From Parafrankia sp. EUN1f (GTDB taxonomy: Bacteria > Actinomycetota > Actinomycetes > Frankiales > Frankiaceae): a stretch of 43,964 nucleotides of DNA. Positions 18,400 to 27,827 of the stretch are shown here, piece by piece. Position numbers and translations under genes: made by a program. The stretch lies in NCBI RefSeq assembly GCF_000177675.1, contig NZ_ADGX01000071.1, positions 1-43,964 on the forward strand. Direction: 5' to 3'. Each line of letters opens with the position of its first letter. The stretch's first letter is position 1. A model generated the notes under the pieces. The model was not told the origin of the DNA. It searched no databases and was given only the letters and a program-made list of their open reading frames with translations.

Positions 18400-19797
18400 A
18401 TGATGACCACGGCGGAAGGCGGCGACGCCCGCCGCGGTGGGCCCGCACACGACCACGCCCCGACCGCGGCCGTTGATCCGGTCGGTGATCCGGCCGATGC
18501 CGCGAGCGGTGGCCTGGTGGGCGATGGGGCGGATGAGGGGGCCGACGCGGGCCAGGTCATCGCCCGCTACCTCGATCATGTGGACGGTGAGCGCGGGCTG
18601 GCGCGCAACTCGGTGCTCGCCTACCGACGGGATCTGCGTCGCTACCACGAGCACCTGTCGGGGCGTGGAATCAGGTCGCTCGGCGCGGTCGGCGAGGCGC
18701 AGATCGCGCAGTTCGCCATCACGTTGCGCACCGGCGACGAGTCGCATCCGCCGCTCGCGCCGGCGTCGGTCGCCCGGATGCTGGTCGCAGTGCGGTCGCT
18801 GCATCGCTACGCGGCCCGCGAGGGAGATGTGAGCGCGGACGTGTCCGGGCCGGTCCGGCCGGCGGCGCCGCCGCGGCGTCCACCCCGGGCCCTGACGGTC
18901 GACCAGGTGACGGCGCTCATCCTGCAGGCCGGGGCGGCCGCGGGGGCGGACCAGTCCGGCCCGGCCCGCCGGCTGCGCTCCGCGGCTCTGCTCGAGCTGC
19001 TGTACGGGACCGGTGCGCGGATCTCGGAAGCGGTCGGGCTCGACCTCGACGATCTCGATCTGGACGGGTCCGCGGTCCGGCTGCGCGGCAAGGGCGGGCG
19101 GGGCCGGGTGGTGCCCCTGGGGCGCTACGCGGTGATCGCGCTGGAGCGGTATCTGCGGGCCGGCCGGCCGCTGCTGGTGGCCGGCCCCGGCAGTGCTGGA
19201 GCTGGCAGTGCTGGAGCTGCCAGCGCTGGAGCAGGCCGTGCTGAAGCTGGCGGGGCGGGTGCGGAGGGCGCCGGAGCCGGCGTCGCAGGCGGTGCCGGGG
19301 CCTTGGGTGAAGCCGATGCCGTGGGTGGTGCCGATCCGGCGGTGGGGGTGGGCCCGGCGGTGTTCGTCTCGCGGCGGGGTACCCGGCTGTCCCGCCAGAG
19401 CGCCTGGTCGGCGTTGCGGGCGGCGGCGGATGCGGCCGGCGTGACCGGGGCGTCACCGCATGTGCTGCGGCACTCGTTCGCGGCCCATCTGCTCGATCGC
19501 GGCGCGGATGTACGGGTCGTCCAGGAGCTGCTGGGTCACGCGTCGGTCAGCACGACCCAGATCTACACCCTGAAGAACACAGACCTGACGACCATGGACC
19601 ATCTTCGCGAGGTGTACACGTCGTCGCATCCGCGGGCGGTGCCGTGCCCATGCTCAGGCACGACCGCAACAGCGACAGCGCCGGCGGTGACGAGACCGTC
19701 CGTGCCGGCGCCGGTCGGAGAGCGGCCGATCGGCGATGGTGATCCGATCGGCGCAGGTGATCGTGATGGTGTCCGGTCGCCCGAGGCGGGGACGTAA
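18400..19797 (+). CDS. xerD: Tyrosine recombinase XerD-type
   Basis: 465 residues; XerD is usually about 300. It resolves chromosome dimers at dif by strand exchange. A core-binding domain ([20 protein letters not shown]) is followed by the catalytic domain with Arg in GARISEA (~residue 207), Lys in [26 protein letters not shown] and Tyr ~389 in TTQIYT. All catalytic residues are present. Three additions explain the length: an acidic N-terminal extension (~50 residues), an Ala/Gly-rich insert (~residues 261-318) inside the catalytic domain between the Lys and HxxR motifs, and a C-terminal tail (~60 residues). ATG 18400 or 18403 starts the protein. XerC is an alternative name, but the position near pyrG and the Nudix gene favours XerD. 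Confidence 0.88.
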   Translation: MMTTAEGGDARRGGPAHDHAPTAAVDPVGDPADAASGGLVGDGADEGADAGQVIARYLDHVDGERGLARNSVLAYRRDLRRYHEHLSGRGIRSLGAVGEAQIAQFAITLRTGDESHPPLAPASVARMLVAVRSLHRYAAREGDVSADVSGPVRPAAPPRRPPRALTVDQVTALILQAGAAAGADQSGPARRLRSAALLELLYGTGARISEAVGLDLDDLDLDGSAVRLRGKGGRGRVVPLGRYAVIALERYLRAGRPLLVAGPGSAGAGSAGAASAGAGRAEAGGAGAEGAGAGVAGGAGALGEADAVGGADPAVGVGPAVFVSRRGTRLSRQSAWSALRAAADAAGVTGASPHVLRHSFAAHLLDRGADVRVVQELLGHASVSTTQIYTLKNTDLTTMDHLREVYTSSHPRAVPCPCSGTTATATAPAVTRPSVPAPVGERPIGDGDPIGAGDRDGVRSPEAGT

Positions 19798-19808
19798 CCG
19801 CCCGCCTC
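19783..19808. terminator. Hairpin over the xerD stop codon
   Basis: GAGGCGGG (19783-19790) pairs perfectly with CCCGCCTC (19801-19808); the 10-base loop contains the TAA stop of xerD. It lies between convergent genes with a gap of only 34 bases, so a bidirectional terminator is plausible. Confidence 0.5.
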
Positions 19809-19831
19809 AGGACGGTGACCGGGAGGCCGGC

Positions 19832-20050
19832 TCAGGACGGGGTGTACGGCCCGAGGCTCGGCATGCCGTTGGAGGGCGCGGGCGAGGGAACCCCGCCGAC
19901 ACCGCCGACCGACTGGTTGCTGCGCTCGGCCAGGGTCTCGCCCACCTTGCGCGCGATCGCTTCCATCAGGCGCAGTGCCTGCGGCAGCGACAGGTTCAGC
20001 ACCACTTCGCTGTCGTTCGTCATCGCGAAGCGAACCGATACGTCCGCCAT
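19832..20050 (-). CDS. Small hypothetical protein
   Basis: 72 residues from ATG 20050, with GAGAGG seven bases upstream. Residues 1-48 look folded: a short beta hairpin (VSVRFAMTNDSEVVLNLS) and one helix (PQALRLMEAIARKVGETLAER). The end is a Gly/Pro/Ser-rich tail. There is no signal peptide or membrane segment. I do not recognise the family. It converges with xerD. Confidence 0.65.
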   Translation of the reverse strand: MADVSVRFAMTNDSEVVLNLSLPQALRLMEAIARKVGETLAERSNQSVGGVGGVPSPAPSNGMPSLGPYTPS

Positions 20051-20596
20051 TGCTCGACCTCTCTCGCCTGACTCGGAAGGTCTACCTACCGAAGATCTGT
20101 CTGGTGCGTATGACTGGGGTACGTGTGACTGGGAACGGTACGGCCCATCTCGGACGAACGCACGCTCGGGGTTCCCTGAAGCAGGCCACCCCTCACGGTG
20201 TGTCAGATCGTTGGCGCTCCATGTCGCGGTCAGAGTTCTGTGCGGATCCGCCACTGGTCCTGCTCCTTCGCCGGTCGCGACGCTTTTCCTGAGGTCCGCG
20301 CTGCTGTTCGTCGGGCCTGGGGTGCAGGCCGGCCCGGGAGTCGCGGTCGCGATCGTAGCTGCCCCGTTGTTCCCTCATAGTCCACTATCGGGTGAGTGTC
20401 CGCGCCGGCGGGGTGGGGAAAAATGTCCTGCCGTCTCCCGTTGTGGCATCTGTGCTGACCGTGGGCCTTCGTCGGATCTGACGCCCAGTCCACGTGAGCG
20501 CCCCGGGGCCTGGCGGATGACCCGGGCAACTGGGAGCGGAGTCACAGGCAGCGACGCGCACCGGCACCTGCGGGCCGATTCGGGCAGGATGGGTCT
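20051..20596. other. Intergenic gap without a supported gene
   Basis: This gap of about 546 bases lies between the 72-residue protein gene (-) and npdG (+). The region 20090-20400 is less GC-rich than its neighbours. No frame shows convincing codon use, RBS and family similarity together. Promoters for both flanking genes must lie here; CAGGAT at 20585-20590 is a weak -10 candidate for npdG. Confidence 0.4.
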
Positions 20597-21280
20597 GTGA
20601 CCTCAGCCGCGCCCTCTCTTCCTGACGTCTCCTCCCTCGCGATCGGCATCCTGGGCGGTTCCGGGCCCCAGGGTGGCGGGCTCGCGGTCCGTTTCGCGCT
20701 GGCCGGGCACCGGGTGCTCGTCGGATCGCGCTCGGCGGAGCGCGGTCGGGACGCCGCCGCCAAGCTCTCCGGGGCCGGGCGGCTCGTCGAGGGTGGGGAC
20801 AACGCCGACGTCGCCGAGCAGGCGGACGTGGTCATCATCGCGGTGCCCTGGGAGGGCCACGGCGAGCTGCTCGCCGACCTGCGCAAGCAGCTGGCGGGCA
20901 AGATCGTCATCGACTGTGTCAACCCGATGGGCTTCGACAAGGGTGGCGCGTTCGCGCTGCCGGTCGAGGAGGGCAGCGCCGCGCAGCAGGCCGCGGCCGT
21001 GCTGCCGGACAGCACCGTCGTCGGTGCCTTCCACCACGTCTCCGCGGTCCTGCTCATGGACGTGTCGGTCGCGTCCATCGACACCGACATCCTGGTGGTC
21101 GGCGACGACCGCCCGGCGACCGACACGGTGATCGCGCTCGCGAACCGGATCCCCGGGATGCGGGGCATCTACGCCGGCAAGCTGCGCAACGCCGGTCAGG
21201 TCGAGGCGCTCACCGCGAACCTCATCTCCGTCAACCGCCGCTACAAGGCGCACGCCGGCCTGCGGGTCACCGACGTCTGA
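20597..21280 (+). CDS. npdG: F420-dependent NADP reductase
   Basis: 227 residues. It transfers hydride between reduced coenzyme F420 and NADP. The N-terminal Rossmann fold has the family motif GILGGSGPQGGGLAVRFALA and the NADP-selective loop VGSRSAERG. Further conserved segments are VIIAVPWEGH, KIVIDCVNPMGF and VGAFHHVSA. The family is well known in archaea and actinobacteria. The length matches. The start is GTG 20597, with weak AGGA upstream. An F420-reducing gene implies that this organism makes F420, as many actinobacteria do. Confidence 0.92.
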   Translation: MTSAAPSLPDVSSLAIGILGGSGPQGGGLAVRFALAGHRVLVGSRSAERGRDAAAKLSGAGRLVEGGDNADVAEQADVVIIAVPWEGHGELLADLRKQLAGKIVIDCVNPMGFDKGGAFALPVEEGSAAQQAAAVLPDSTVVGAFHHVSAVLLMDVSVASIDTDILVVGDDRPATDTVIALANRIPGMRGIYAGKLRNAGQVEALTANLISVNRRYKAHAGLRVTDV

Positions 21281-21364
21281 GGCTTCTGAGGACGTCTGAG
21301 ACGACCGACGACCGCGGAGACGTCCGAAGCGCCTCCCGGCGCGGGCTCGGGTGAGACTGGCCGT

Positions 21365-22195
21365 ATGACATTCCCGCCGGCGGCACCGTTCCCGGGCTCG
21401 TCCCGCGGGCCCGCCCGTGACGACCTGGGCGCCCGTGACGACTCGGGCGCCCGTGACGACCTGGGTGATCTGGTGCCCGTGCCGGCGGTGGTCCGGCGGG
21501 TGGTGTCCCTGGTGCCGAGCCTGACGGAGTCCGTCGCGGCGAGCGCGCCGGAGCTGCTGGTGGGCGCCACCGACTGGTGCTCCCACCCGCCCGGTCTGGC
21601 GGTGCGCCGGGTGCGTGGGACGAAGAACCCGGATCTGGCCGCCATCGGGGCGCTGGCGCCCGACCTGGTCTGTGCCAACGCGGAGGAGAACCGCGCGGAG
21701 GATCTGGCCGCGTTGCGGGCGGCGGGTCTCGCGGTCTGGGTCACCGCGCCGACCACCGTCCCCGCGGCGCTGCGCAGCCTCGACCGGATGCTGCGGCTGG
21801 GCTGCGGCCTGGCGCGCCCGGACTGGCTGGATGCCGCGGAGCAGGTGTGGGCGGAACCGTTCCGTGGCCCGCGCCGCCGCGCGATCATCCCGATCTGGCG
21901 GCGGCCCTGGATGGCTGTCGGGCGGGACACCTTCACCGGCGACGTGCTGGCCCGGCTCGGAGTGGACAACGCGCTGGCCGGATCCGAGCAGCGCTACCCG
22001 CGGGTGGACATCGCCGCGCTGCCACCGCACGACCTGGTGGTGCTGCCGGATGAGCCGTACGCGTTCAGCCCGTCCGATGGCCCGGAGTCGTTCGAGGCCC
22101 GGGCGGTCTGCGTGTCCGGCCGGCTGCTGACGTGGTACGGCCCGTCCCTGGTGCAGGCACGGGCCGACCTCGCGAACGCGCTGGGGTTCCAGTAG
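21365..22195 (+). CDS. Helical-backbone metal/cobalamin receptor-like protein, apparently cytoplasmic
   Basis: 276 residues. After a low-complexity N-terminus (three 18-bp repeats, 21413-21466) comes a periplasmic-binding-protein fold of the TroA/BtuF type: RRVVSLVPSLTESVAA, VGATDWCSHP, GTKNPDLAAIGALAPDLVCAN, GRDTFTGDVLARLGV. These domains bind iron chelates or cobalamin for ABC importers. No signal peptide or lipobox is visible and no permease or ATPase genes are next to it, so the usual transport role is doubtful. The start is ATG 21365, without a clear RBS. Transcribed with npdG or alone; the gap is 84 bases. Confidence 0.78.
   Translation: MTFPPAAPFPGSSRGPARDDLGARDDSGARDDLGDLVPVPAVVRRVVSLVPSLTESVAASAPELLVGATDWCSHPPGLAVRRVRGTKNPDLAAIGALAPDLVCANAEENRAEDLAALRAAGLAVWVTAPTTVPAALRSLDRMLRLGCGLARPDWLDAAEQVWAEPFRGPRRRAIIPIWRRPWMAVGRDTFTGDVLARLGVDNALAGSEQRYPRVDIAALPPHDLVVLPDEPYAFSPSDGPESFEARAVCVSGRLLTWYGPSLVQARADLANALGFQ
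21413..21466 (+). repeat. Three 18-bp tandem repeats
   Basis: Units of GCCCGTGACGACCTGGGC at 21413, 21431 and 21449, differing at two or three positions, encode (A/P)RDD(L/S)G hexapeptides before the folded domain of the receptor-like protein. Confidence 0.85.
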
Positions 22196-22250
22196 TCGCT
22201 GGTCAGACCGCTGGCCGGCGGCTCATGGCCGGCGGCTCGATGGCCGGCGG

Positions 22251-23276
22251 TCAGTAGCTGTGCTCCACCGTCGGGTACACCCCGCGGGAGACCTCGTCGC
22301 TGTACGCCGCCGCCGCGTCGGCCAGTGCCGTCCGCAGCTCGGCGAAGCGCTTGACGAAGCGCGGTGAGTGGCCGCCGCTCAACCCGGCCATGTCCTGCCA
22401 GACGAGCACCTGCGCGTCGCAGTCCGCGCCCGCGCCGATGCCCACGGTGGAGATCGTCAGCTCCTTGGTCACCCGGGCGGCCAGATCGGCGGGCACGACC
22501 TCCAGCACGACCGCGAACGCGCCGGCCTCCTGCAGGCCCAGCGCGTCGGCGAGCAGCACGTCACCGGCGCGGTCACGCCCCTGGACGCGGTAGCCGCCCA
22601 GCGTGTGGACACTCTGCGGGGTGAGGCCCAGGTGGCCGACCACCGGGACGCCGGCGGCGACGAGCGCCTCGACCTGTGGCAGCACCCGCGCGCCGCCCTC
22701 GAGCTTGACCGCCTGCGCGCCGCCCTCCTTGAGGAACCTGGCGGCTGTCTCCAGCGCCTGCTGCGGGCTCGACTGGTAGGAGCCGAAAGGCAGGTCGGCG
22801 ACGACCATCGCGTTCGACGCGCCGCGCACCACCGCCCGCACCAGCGGGATCATCTCGTCGACCGTGATCGGAACGGTGGTCTCGTAGCCGTAGACCGTGT
22901 TCGCGGCGGAGTCGCCGACGAGCAGGACCGGGATACCGACCTCGTCGAAGATTCCGGCCGAGAGGACGTCGTAGGAGGTGAGCATGGCCCACTTCTCGCC
23001 CCGCTCCTTGGCGGCGCGGATGTCGCGCACCGTCGTCCGGCCGCTGCGGCCCAGGCGGATCGAACGGGTCGAGCGGATCGTGCTCCGCGCGCCGGGCGCG
23101 CCGGGCGCGCCGGTGGTGCCGGATGCATCGGTCGCGGGGGGTGCGGTGGCGGTCGCGGCGGTGGTCGGCGCGCCGTAGAGCGTCGCCGCCTCGTCGCTGC
23201 CGTCGGCGGCGCCGGCTGGGGTGGAGCTGGGGCCGCCCGCAGCGGAGGGGGTGGAATTGCCGATCGACGAGTCCAT
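22251..23276 (-). CDS. panB: 3-methyl-2-oxobutanoate hydroxymethyltransferase
   Basis: 341 residues. PanB makes ketopantoate from 2-oxoisovalerate and methylenetetrahydrofolate, the first committed step of pantothenate synthesis. Typical motifs are [69 protein letters not shown]-like [19 protein letters not shown]. The first ~75 residues are a Ser/Thr/Ala-rich extension not found in the basic family. The start is ATG 23276, with GGGAG five bases upstream. Confidence 0.95.
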   Translation of the reverse strand: MDSSIGNSTPSAAGGPSSTPAGAADGSDEAATLYGAPTTAATATAPPATDASGTTGAPGAPGARSTIRSTRSIRLGRSGRTTVRDIRAAKERGEKWAMLTSYDVLSAGIFDEVGIPVLLVGDSAANTVYGYETTVPITVDEMIPLVRAVVRGASNAMVVADLPFGSYQSSPQQALETAARFLKEGGAQAVKLEGGARVLPQVEALVAAGVPVVGHLGLTPQSVHTLGGYRVQGRDRAGDVLLADALGLQEAGAFAVVLEVVPADLAARVTKELTISTVGIGAGADCDAQVLVWQDMAGLSGGHSPRFVKRFAELRTALADAAAAYSDEVSRGVYPTVEHSY

Positions 23277-23767
23277 ACAAACTCCCGGTGAGCCGTCCGG
23301 GCGCGGGATCGCGTCCCGGCGTGGCTCCATGCTGCCACCGAAAGGGCCGTCGCCGACAGGTCTGGCGCGGGCCTGCCTGTACCGGGCCATCATTCGTGCC
23401 GGTGATGTCGCCAGCTGTGCCGGAACGGCTGCGGGCGGTGTTCTGACGGATGCACGTCGTGGAGGAATCGGTCGGGTGTGGTGTGGCCGGCCGGCGCGGG
23501 TGCGTTACTCAGGCGTGTTGTTCGCGCAATCAGATGCATGTGGCGTCGAACGCACGTACTCTCCGATCTTGACAAATCCTCGGGGCCGGGAAACACCGGC
23601 ACGATGAGCCCGGTGTCGACCGGGCCAGGCATTCGCGGCCGTGCTCCACGGCCGCGTGACGTGAATGGTGCGAAGAAGGCGCGGGTGGCGGCGGGCATGC
23701 GGATGGATCGGCCGGGCGACCGGCGCAGGCGCGACGCCTTCCACAGGCGACCCGGCAAGGCGGTCTG
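23277..23767. other. Divergent gap between panB and tetR-type gene
   Basis: This 491-base region must hold promoters for panB (-) and the TetR gene (+). TTGACA at 23569-23574 matches a -35 hexamer, but no good -10 follows at the right distance. A small frame from ATG 23604 to TGA 23768 (54 codons, very Arg-rich) overlaps the TetR start as TGATG; I do not regard it as proven. Confidence 0.4.
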
Positions 23768-24412
23768 ATGTCGGTGGCTCATGCCAACGGGACGGACCCG
23801 CGTGAACACTCGTCCCGGCCACCGTCAGGTGTGGCCCGCCCACCGGGGCGGCCCCGGGACACCCGGCGTGACCCGCTGATCATCGAGGCGACCCTGACGG
23901 AGCTCGCCGCCAACGGCTTCGGGGGCCTGTCCATGGAGGCGGTCGCGGCCGCGGCGGGCGTGGGCAAGGCCACCGTGTACCGGCGGTGGCCGACGAAGGG
24001 CGCCCTGGTCGCCGAGGCGCTCGCGACCCTGGCCACCTCGCACGAGCCGCATGACACCGGATCCCTGCGCGACGACCTGGTCGCGACGGTGAACGCGGTG
24101 CGCCGGCACAGCATCCAGACGCTGTCGGGGCGGATCATGCCCCGCGTGCTGGCGGAGAAGGAGTCCCACCCCGACCTGTTCGACACCTACCGCCAGCAGG
24201 TGATCGTCCCGGCCCGGGAACAGGTCGCGAACGTGCTGCGCCGCGGGGTGGCCAGCGGTGAGCTCAAGGCCGACCTCGACGTCGACCTGGCGACGGACAT
24301 GCTCGTCGGCCCGGTCTCCTACCGGCAGTACACCGCCGGCAGCAACGAGGTGAGCGGGACGCGGATAAGCCAGATCGTCGACACCGTTCTGGGTGGCATC
24401 CGCGCCGACTGA
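23768..24412 (+). CDS. TetR family transcriptional regulator
   Basis: 214 residues. The N-terminal helix-turn-helix spans ~residues 37-83 (IIEATLTELAANGFGGLSME, then AAAAGVGKATVYRRWPTKGA), as in TetR/AcrR regulators. The C-terminal part has the LRDDLVATVNAVRR and DLATDMLVGPVSYR pattern of a ligand-binding domain subgroup that is common in actinobacteria. The ligand is unknown. ATG 23768 has AAGGCGG five bases upstream. It may control itself or the divergent panB side, but no operator is obvious. Confidence 0.9.
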   Translation: MSVAHANGTDPREHSSRPPSGVARPPGRPRDTRRDPLIIEATLTELAANGFGGLSMEAVAAAAGVGKATVYRRWPTKGALVAEALATLATSHEPHDTGSLRDDLVATVNAVRRHSIQTLSGRIMPRVLAEKESHPDLFDTYRQQVIVPAREQVANVLRRGVASGELKADLDVDLATDMLVGPVSYRQYTAGSNEVSGTRISQIVDTVLGGIRAD

Positions 24413-24513
24413 GGCTCCCCGCGGCTGGCCTGGCCGACGCTGACCGAAGCGCCCCGCGGCTGGGCTGGTCGACGCCGCCGGAAAATCGCGTGGGTGCGCT
24501 CTGTGTGCACGGG

Positions 24514-24710
24514 TAGCATCGCGATCGGGGAGGCACCCCGCCGCGCGTGCGTGGCCCCGCCCGGCTCCGGCCGGCGTCGGGTGCCGGGCATCAGGTGCCG
24601 GCGTGGGCGGCCGTCCCGACAAATGAACAGCCTCCAGAGTTCATCACCAGCCATGGTCAGGGCGTGCGTGGGTGCGCCCGGCCATCCGTCCACTGCCGCA
24701 GGAGAATCCG
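24514..24710 (+). promoter_or_regulatory. Candidate thrS promoter and long leader
   Basis: TAGCAT (24514-24519) resembles a -10 hexamer and is about 190 bases before the thrS start, implying a structured GC-rich leader. I looked for T-box features (AGGGTGGNACCGCG-like antiterminator) and did not find them. A short hairpin, GAAC pairing with GTTC, lies near 24623-24641. Function unproven. Confidence 0.35.
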
Positions 24711-26687
24711 GTGTCCGACGTCCGCGTTACCGTTCAGCGAGGTCAGCAGGCCGAGGAGCGGGTGGTGCGGGCGGGTACGACGGCCGCCGAGCTCTTCGAC
24801 GGCGAGCGGTCGGTGATCGCCGCCCGGGTCGGTGGCCGCCAGCGTGACCTGGCCCATCCACTGGCCGCGGGGGACGTCGTCGAGCCGATCACCGTCGACT
24901 CGCCGGACGGTCGGGCGATCGTGCGCCACTCGTGCGCGCACGTGGTCGCCCAGGCCGTGCAGGACCTGTTCCCCAAGGCGAAGCTCGGGATCGGCCCGCC
25001 GATCCAGGACGGCTTCTACTACGACTTCGACGTCGAGCGCCCCTTCACCCCGGAGGACCTCAAGGCCGTCGAGAAGCGCGCCCAGGAAATCATCAAGTCG
25101 GGCCAGCGGTTCTCCCGCCGGGTCGTCACCGACGACGAGGCCCGCGCCGAGCTCGCCGACGAGCCGTACAAGATCGAGCTGATCGGGCTGAAGTCGAGCG
25201 CGGGTGACGACGCCGAGGCCTCGGTCGAGGTGGGCGCGGGCGAGCTCACCATCTACGACAACCTCGACCCGAAGTCGGGCGAGCTGTGCTGGAAGGACCT
25301 GTGCCGCGGGCCGCACGTGCCCACCACCCGGCACATCCCCGCGTTCGCGGTGCAGCGCTCCGCGGCGGCCTACTGGCGGGGCAGCGAGCGCAACCCGCAG
25401 CTGCAGCGCATCTACGGCACCGCCTGGGAGTCGCGGGAGGCGCTGAAGGAGTACCAGCACCGCCTCGCCGAAGCGGAGAAGCGCGACCACCGGCGCCTCG
25501 GCGCCGAGCTGGACCTGTTCTCGTTCCCGACCGAGATCGGCCCGGGGCTGGCCGTGTTCCACCCCAAGGGCGGCGCGATCCGCACCGTCATGGAGGACTA
25601 CTCGCGCCGCCGGCACATCGAGGCCGGGTACGAGTTCGTGAACACCCCGCACATCACCAAGTCCGACCTGTACGAGATCTCCGGGCACCTGGACTGGTTC
25701 GCCGACGGCATGTACCCGCCCATGCAGCTCGACGGCGGGGCGGACTACTACCTCAAGCCGATGAACTGCCCGATGCACATCCTGATCTTCCGGTCGCGCG
25801 GCCGGTCGTACCGGGAGCTGCCGCTGCGGCTGTTCGAGTTCGGCACCGTCTACCGGTACGAGAAGTCCGGCGTCGTGCACGGCCTGACCCGGGTGCGCGG
25901 GCTCACCCAGGACGACGCGCACCTGTTCTGCGCCCGTGAGCAGCTCCCGGAGGAGCTCGACTCCGTCCTGAAGTTCGTCCTCGGGCTGCTGCGCGACTAC
26001 GGCCTGGAGGACTTCTACCTGGAGCTGTCGACCCGTCCCGAGGGCAAGGCGATCGGCTCGGACGAGGAATGGGCGGAGGCCACCGAGCTGCTGCGCGAGG
26101 CCGCCTCCAAGCAGGATCTCGAACTGGTGATGGACGAGGGCGGCGGCGCCTTCTACGGTCCGAAGATCTCGGTGCAGGCCAAGGACGCGATCGGGCGGAC
26201 CTGGCAGCTGTCCACCATCCAGGTGGACTTCCAGCTCCCGCAGCGCTTCGACATGACCTACCAGGCCGCCGACGGCACCCGCCAGCGCCCGTTCATGATC
26301 CATCGGGCGCTGTTCGGGACGATCGAGCGATTCTTCGCGATCCTGCTGGAGCACTACGCCGGCGCGCTGCCGCCGTGGCTGGCCCCGGTGCAGGTCGTCG
26401 GCATCCCGATCACCGACGAGCACGTGCCCTACCTGGCCGACGTCGCGGCGAAACTGCGGGAACGCGGCATCCGGGTGGAGGTCGACTCCTCCGACGACCG
26501 GATGCAGAAGAAGATCCGCACCGCGCAGAAGCAGAAGGTCCCCTTCATGCTGCTGGCAGGCGACGAGGACGTCTCGAAGGGCGCGGTGTCCTTCCGCTTC
26601 CGCGACGGGACGCAGCGTAACGGTGTGCCGGTGGACGAGGCCGTCGCCGAGATCCTCGACGTCGTGGAGCGCCGCGTCCAGGTCTGA
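24711..26687 (+). CDS. thrS: Threonyl-tRNA synthetase
   Basis: 658 residues. Domains in order: TGS (~1-60), the editing/SAD region ([16 protein letters not shown], later the RGPHVP segment), the class II catalytic core with zinc-binding Cys in LKPMNCPMH, motif 2 [26 protein letters not shown], motif 3 in [16 protein letters not shown], and the anticodon-binding domain. It charges tRNA-Thr. GTG 24711 is chosen: AGGAG is about seven bases upstream and the N-terminus fits. The length matches actinobacterial ThrS. Confidence 0.97.
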   Translation: MSDVRVTVQRGQQAEERVVRAGTTAAELFDGERSVIAARVGGRQRDLAHPLAAGDVVEPITVDSPDGRAIVRHSCAHVVAQAVQDLFPKAKLGIGPPIQDGFYYDFDVERPFTPEDLKAVEKRAQEIIKSGQRFSRRVVTDDEARAELADEPYKIELIGLKSSAGDDAEASVEVGAGELTIYDNLDPKSGELCWKDLCRGPHVPTTRHIPAFAVQRSAAAYWRGSERNPQLQRIYGTAWESREALKEYQHRLAEAEKRDHRRLGAELDLFSFPTEIGPGLAVFHPKGGAIRTVMEDYSRRRHIEAGYEFVNTPHITKSDLYEISGHLDWFADGMYPPMQLDGGADYYLKPMNCPMHILIFRSRGRSYRELPLRLFEFGTVYRYEKSGVVHGLTRVRGLTQDDAHLFCAREQLPEELDSVLKFVLGLLRDYGLEDFYLELSTRPEGKAIGSDEEWAEATELLREAASKQDLELVMDEGGGAFYGPKISVQAKDAIGRTWQLSTIQVDFQLPQRFDMTYQAADGTRQRPFMIHRALFGTIERFFAILLEHYAGALPPWLAPVQVVGIPITDEHVPYLADVAAKLRERGIRVEVDSSDDRMQKKIRTAQKQKVPFMLLAGDEDVSKGAVSFRFRDGTQRNGVPVDEAVAEILDVVERRVQV

Positions 26688-26701
26688 GCCGCGAACGCGA
26701 G

Positions 26702-26731
26702 CGTGGACCCGGAGACCACGCCGGGTCCACG
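26702..26731. terminator. Bidirectional terminator after thrS
   Basis: CGTGGACCCGG (26702-26712) and CCGGGTCCACG (26721-26731) form a perfect 11-bp stem with an 8-base loop. It lies between thrS (+) and the convergent lipoprotein gene (-). Confidence 0.8.
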
Positions 26732-26804
26732 GAGTCCACGGAACAGCGACCAGCATCGTGGGCCGCTGTTCGGGCCGGTCCCCGACCCACCCTCGTGGCC
26801 GAGG

Positions 26805-27643
26805 TCAGGGAAGGGTCATCGAGTGCAGCACCCGACCTGCGCCGTCACGGGCGAACAGTGACAGCGGCGGCCTGGCCTCCGCCTGTTCGGGGCTGTCGAC
26901 CGTCCTGCTCCAGTAGAGGGCGAACGCGCCTGTGTCGCCGAAGGCGACGTTGACTGCCTCGCCGTCCGGGATCACGGCGAACAGTTCCTTCACCTCGAGG
27001 GAAACCCGCCCGAAGGCGTGCCAGAACCAGGTCGGGCGCACCCAGTCGACCACGCCGTCCACCTTGGTGCTCGTACTGAAGACCTCGATCGGTGTCACCG
27101 GCGGCCGGGAGAAGTCGGGGTCGCGGTCCGAGGCCCACCACTGGAGCATGGGCTCGTCGGACCAGGAGAAGTCCGGTGGGCCGTCGCGGCTGACCAGGTT
27201 GACCAGGCAGGCGGCCAGACCCCGGCTGTTCTGGACGAGCACGAGGGGGCCGTCGACCGCGACGAGCAGCCGGCCACTGCTGTCCGGCGCGCTGCCGCCC
27301 GGCGCGCTGCCGCCCGGGGCCACCGGACCGCGGATGTTCCCCGGGGCGCAACGGTGGACGACGGCTGCCTCGGCGGCGGTGTCGAGATCGAGCAGCGGTC
27401 GGCTCTCGACGAAGCGGAGCGTGACCGGTTCACCCCCGGCCCGGCGGGGAGCACGACAGGCGGGAGCCCGGGCGTGCCGGAAGGCGCGGCCGGTGTCGCC
27501 CCGGTTACCGCATCGCCGCACGCGGCCAGTGCGACGACCACCGCGGCGAAGATGCCGGCGGATCGCCAACATCTCCGAAGACCCGTGCGGTCGACTCGCG
27601 GCGAGTGCTGTTCCGTCAGCCCACTGGCACACCCGATGCGCAA
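26805..27643 (-). pseudogene. Lipoprotein gene broken by a one-base frameshift
   Basis: The N-terminal frame starts best at TTG 27643, with GGGAGG five bases upstream, and encodes a signal sequence with lipobox (IFAAVVVALAAC) and a Pro-rich linker (SGTPGLPPVVLPAG). Near 27437 the coding continues in another frame with convincing protein sequence (VTLRFVESRPLLDLDTAAEA, VDGPLVLVQNSRGLAACLVN, VIPDGEAVNVAFGDTGAFAL) to the stop at 26805. The break coincides with a run of five G on the coding strand; six would restore one frame of about 279 residues. It may be a true mutation, a slippage site or a sequencing error. I do not recognise the family. The product would be an exported, membrane-anchored protein. 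The gene converges with thrS. Confidence 0.7.
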
Positions 27644-27827
27644 CCGAACCTCCCTGGCCCCGCGAACGCCGCCGACTGCCACCGGTGGGCAGCGACACCC
27701 GTCTCGATCTTGTCTCGGAGGGAGTGTCAGGGGCAACTCAACCCCTACCTGGACGAGATCGCCGCCAGGCTCCGCGCGCGGCCTCCGGGTGAGGGTCGAG
27801 CCGGTGACCCGGCCAACGGGGGAGGAC

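Noticed and set aside
24413-24710. T-box riboswitch before thrS
   Set aside because: The conserved antiterminator sequence and an intrinsic terminator alternative are not seen.
24657-26756. Long open frame antisense to thrS (about 700 codons)
   Set aside because: thrS is certain on the plus strand; the antisense translation is composition-driven and shows no family motif.
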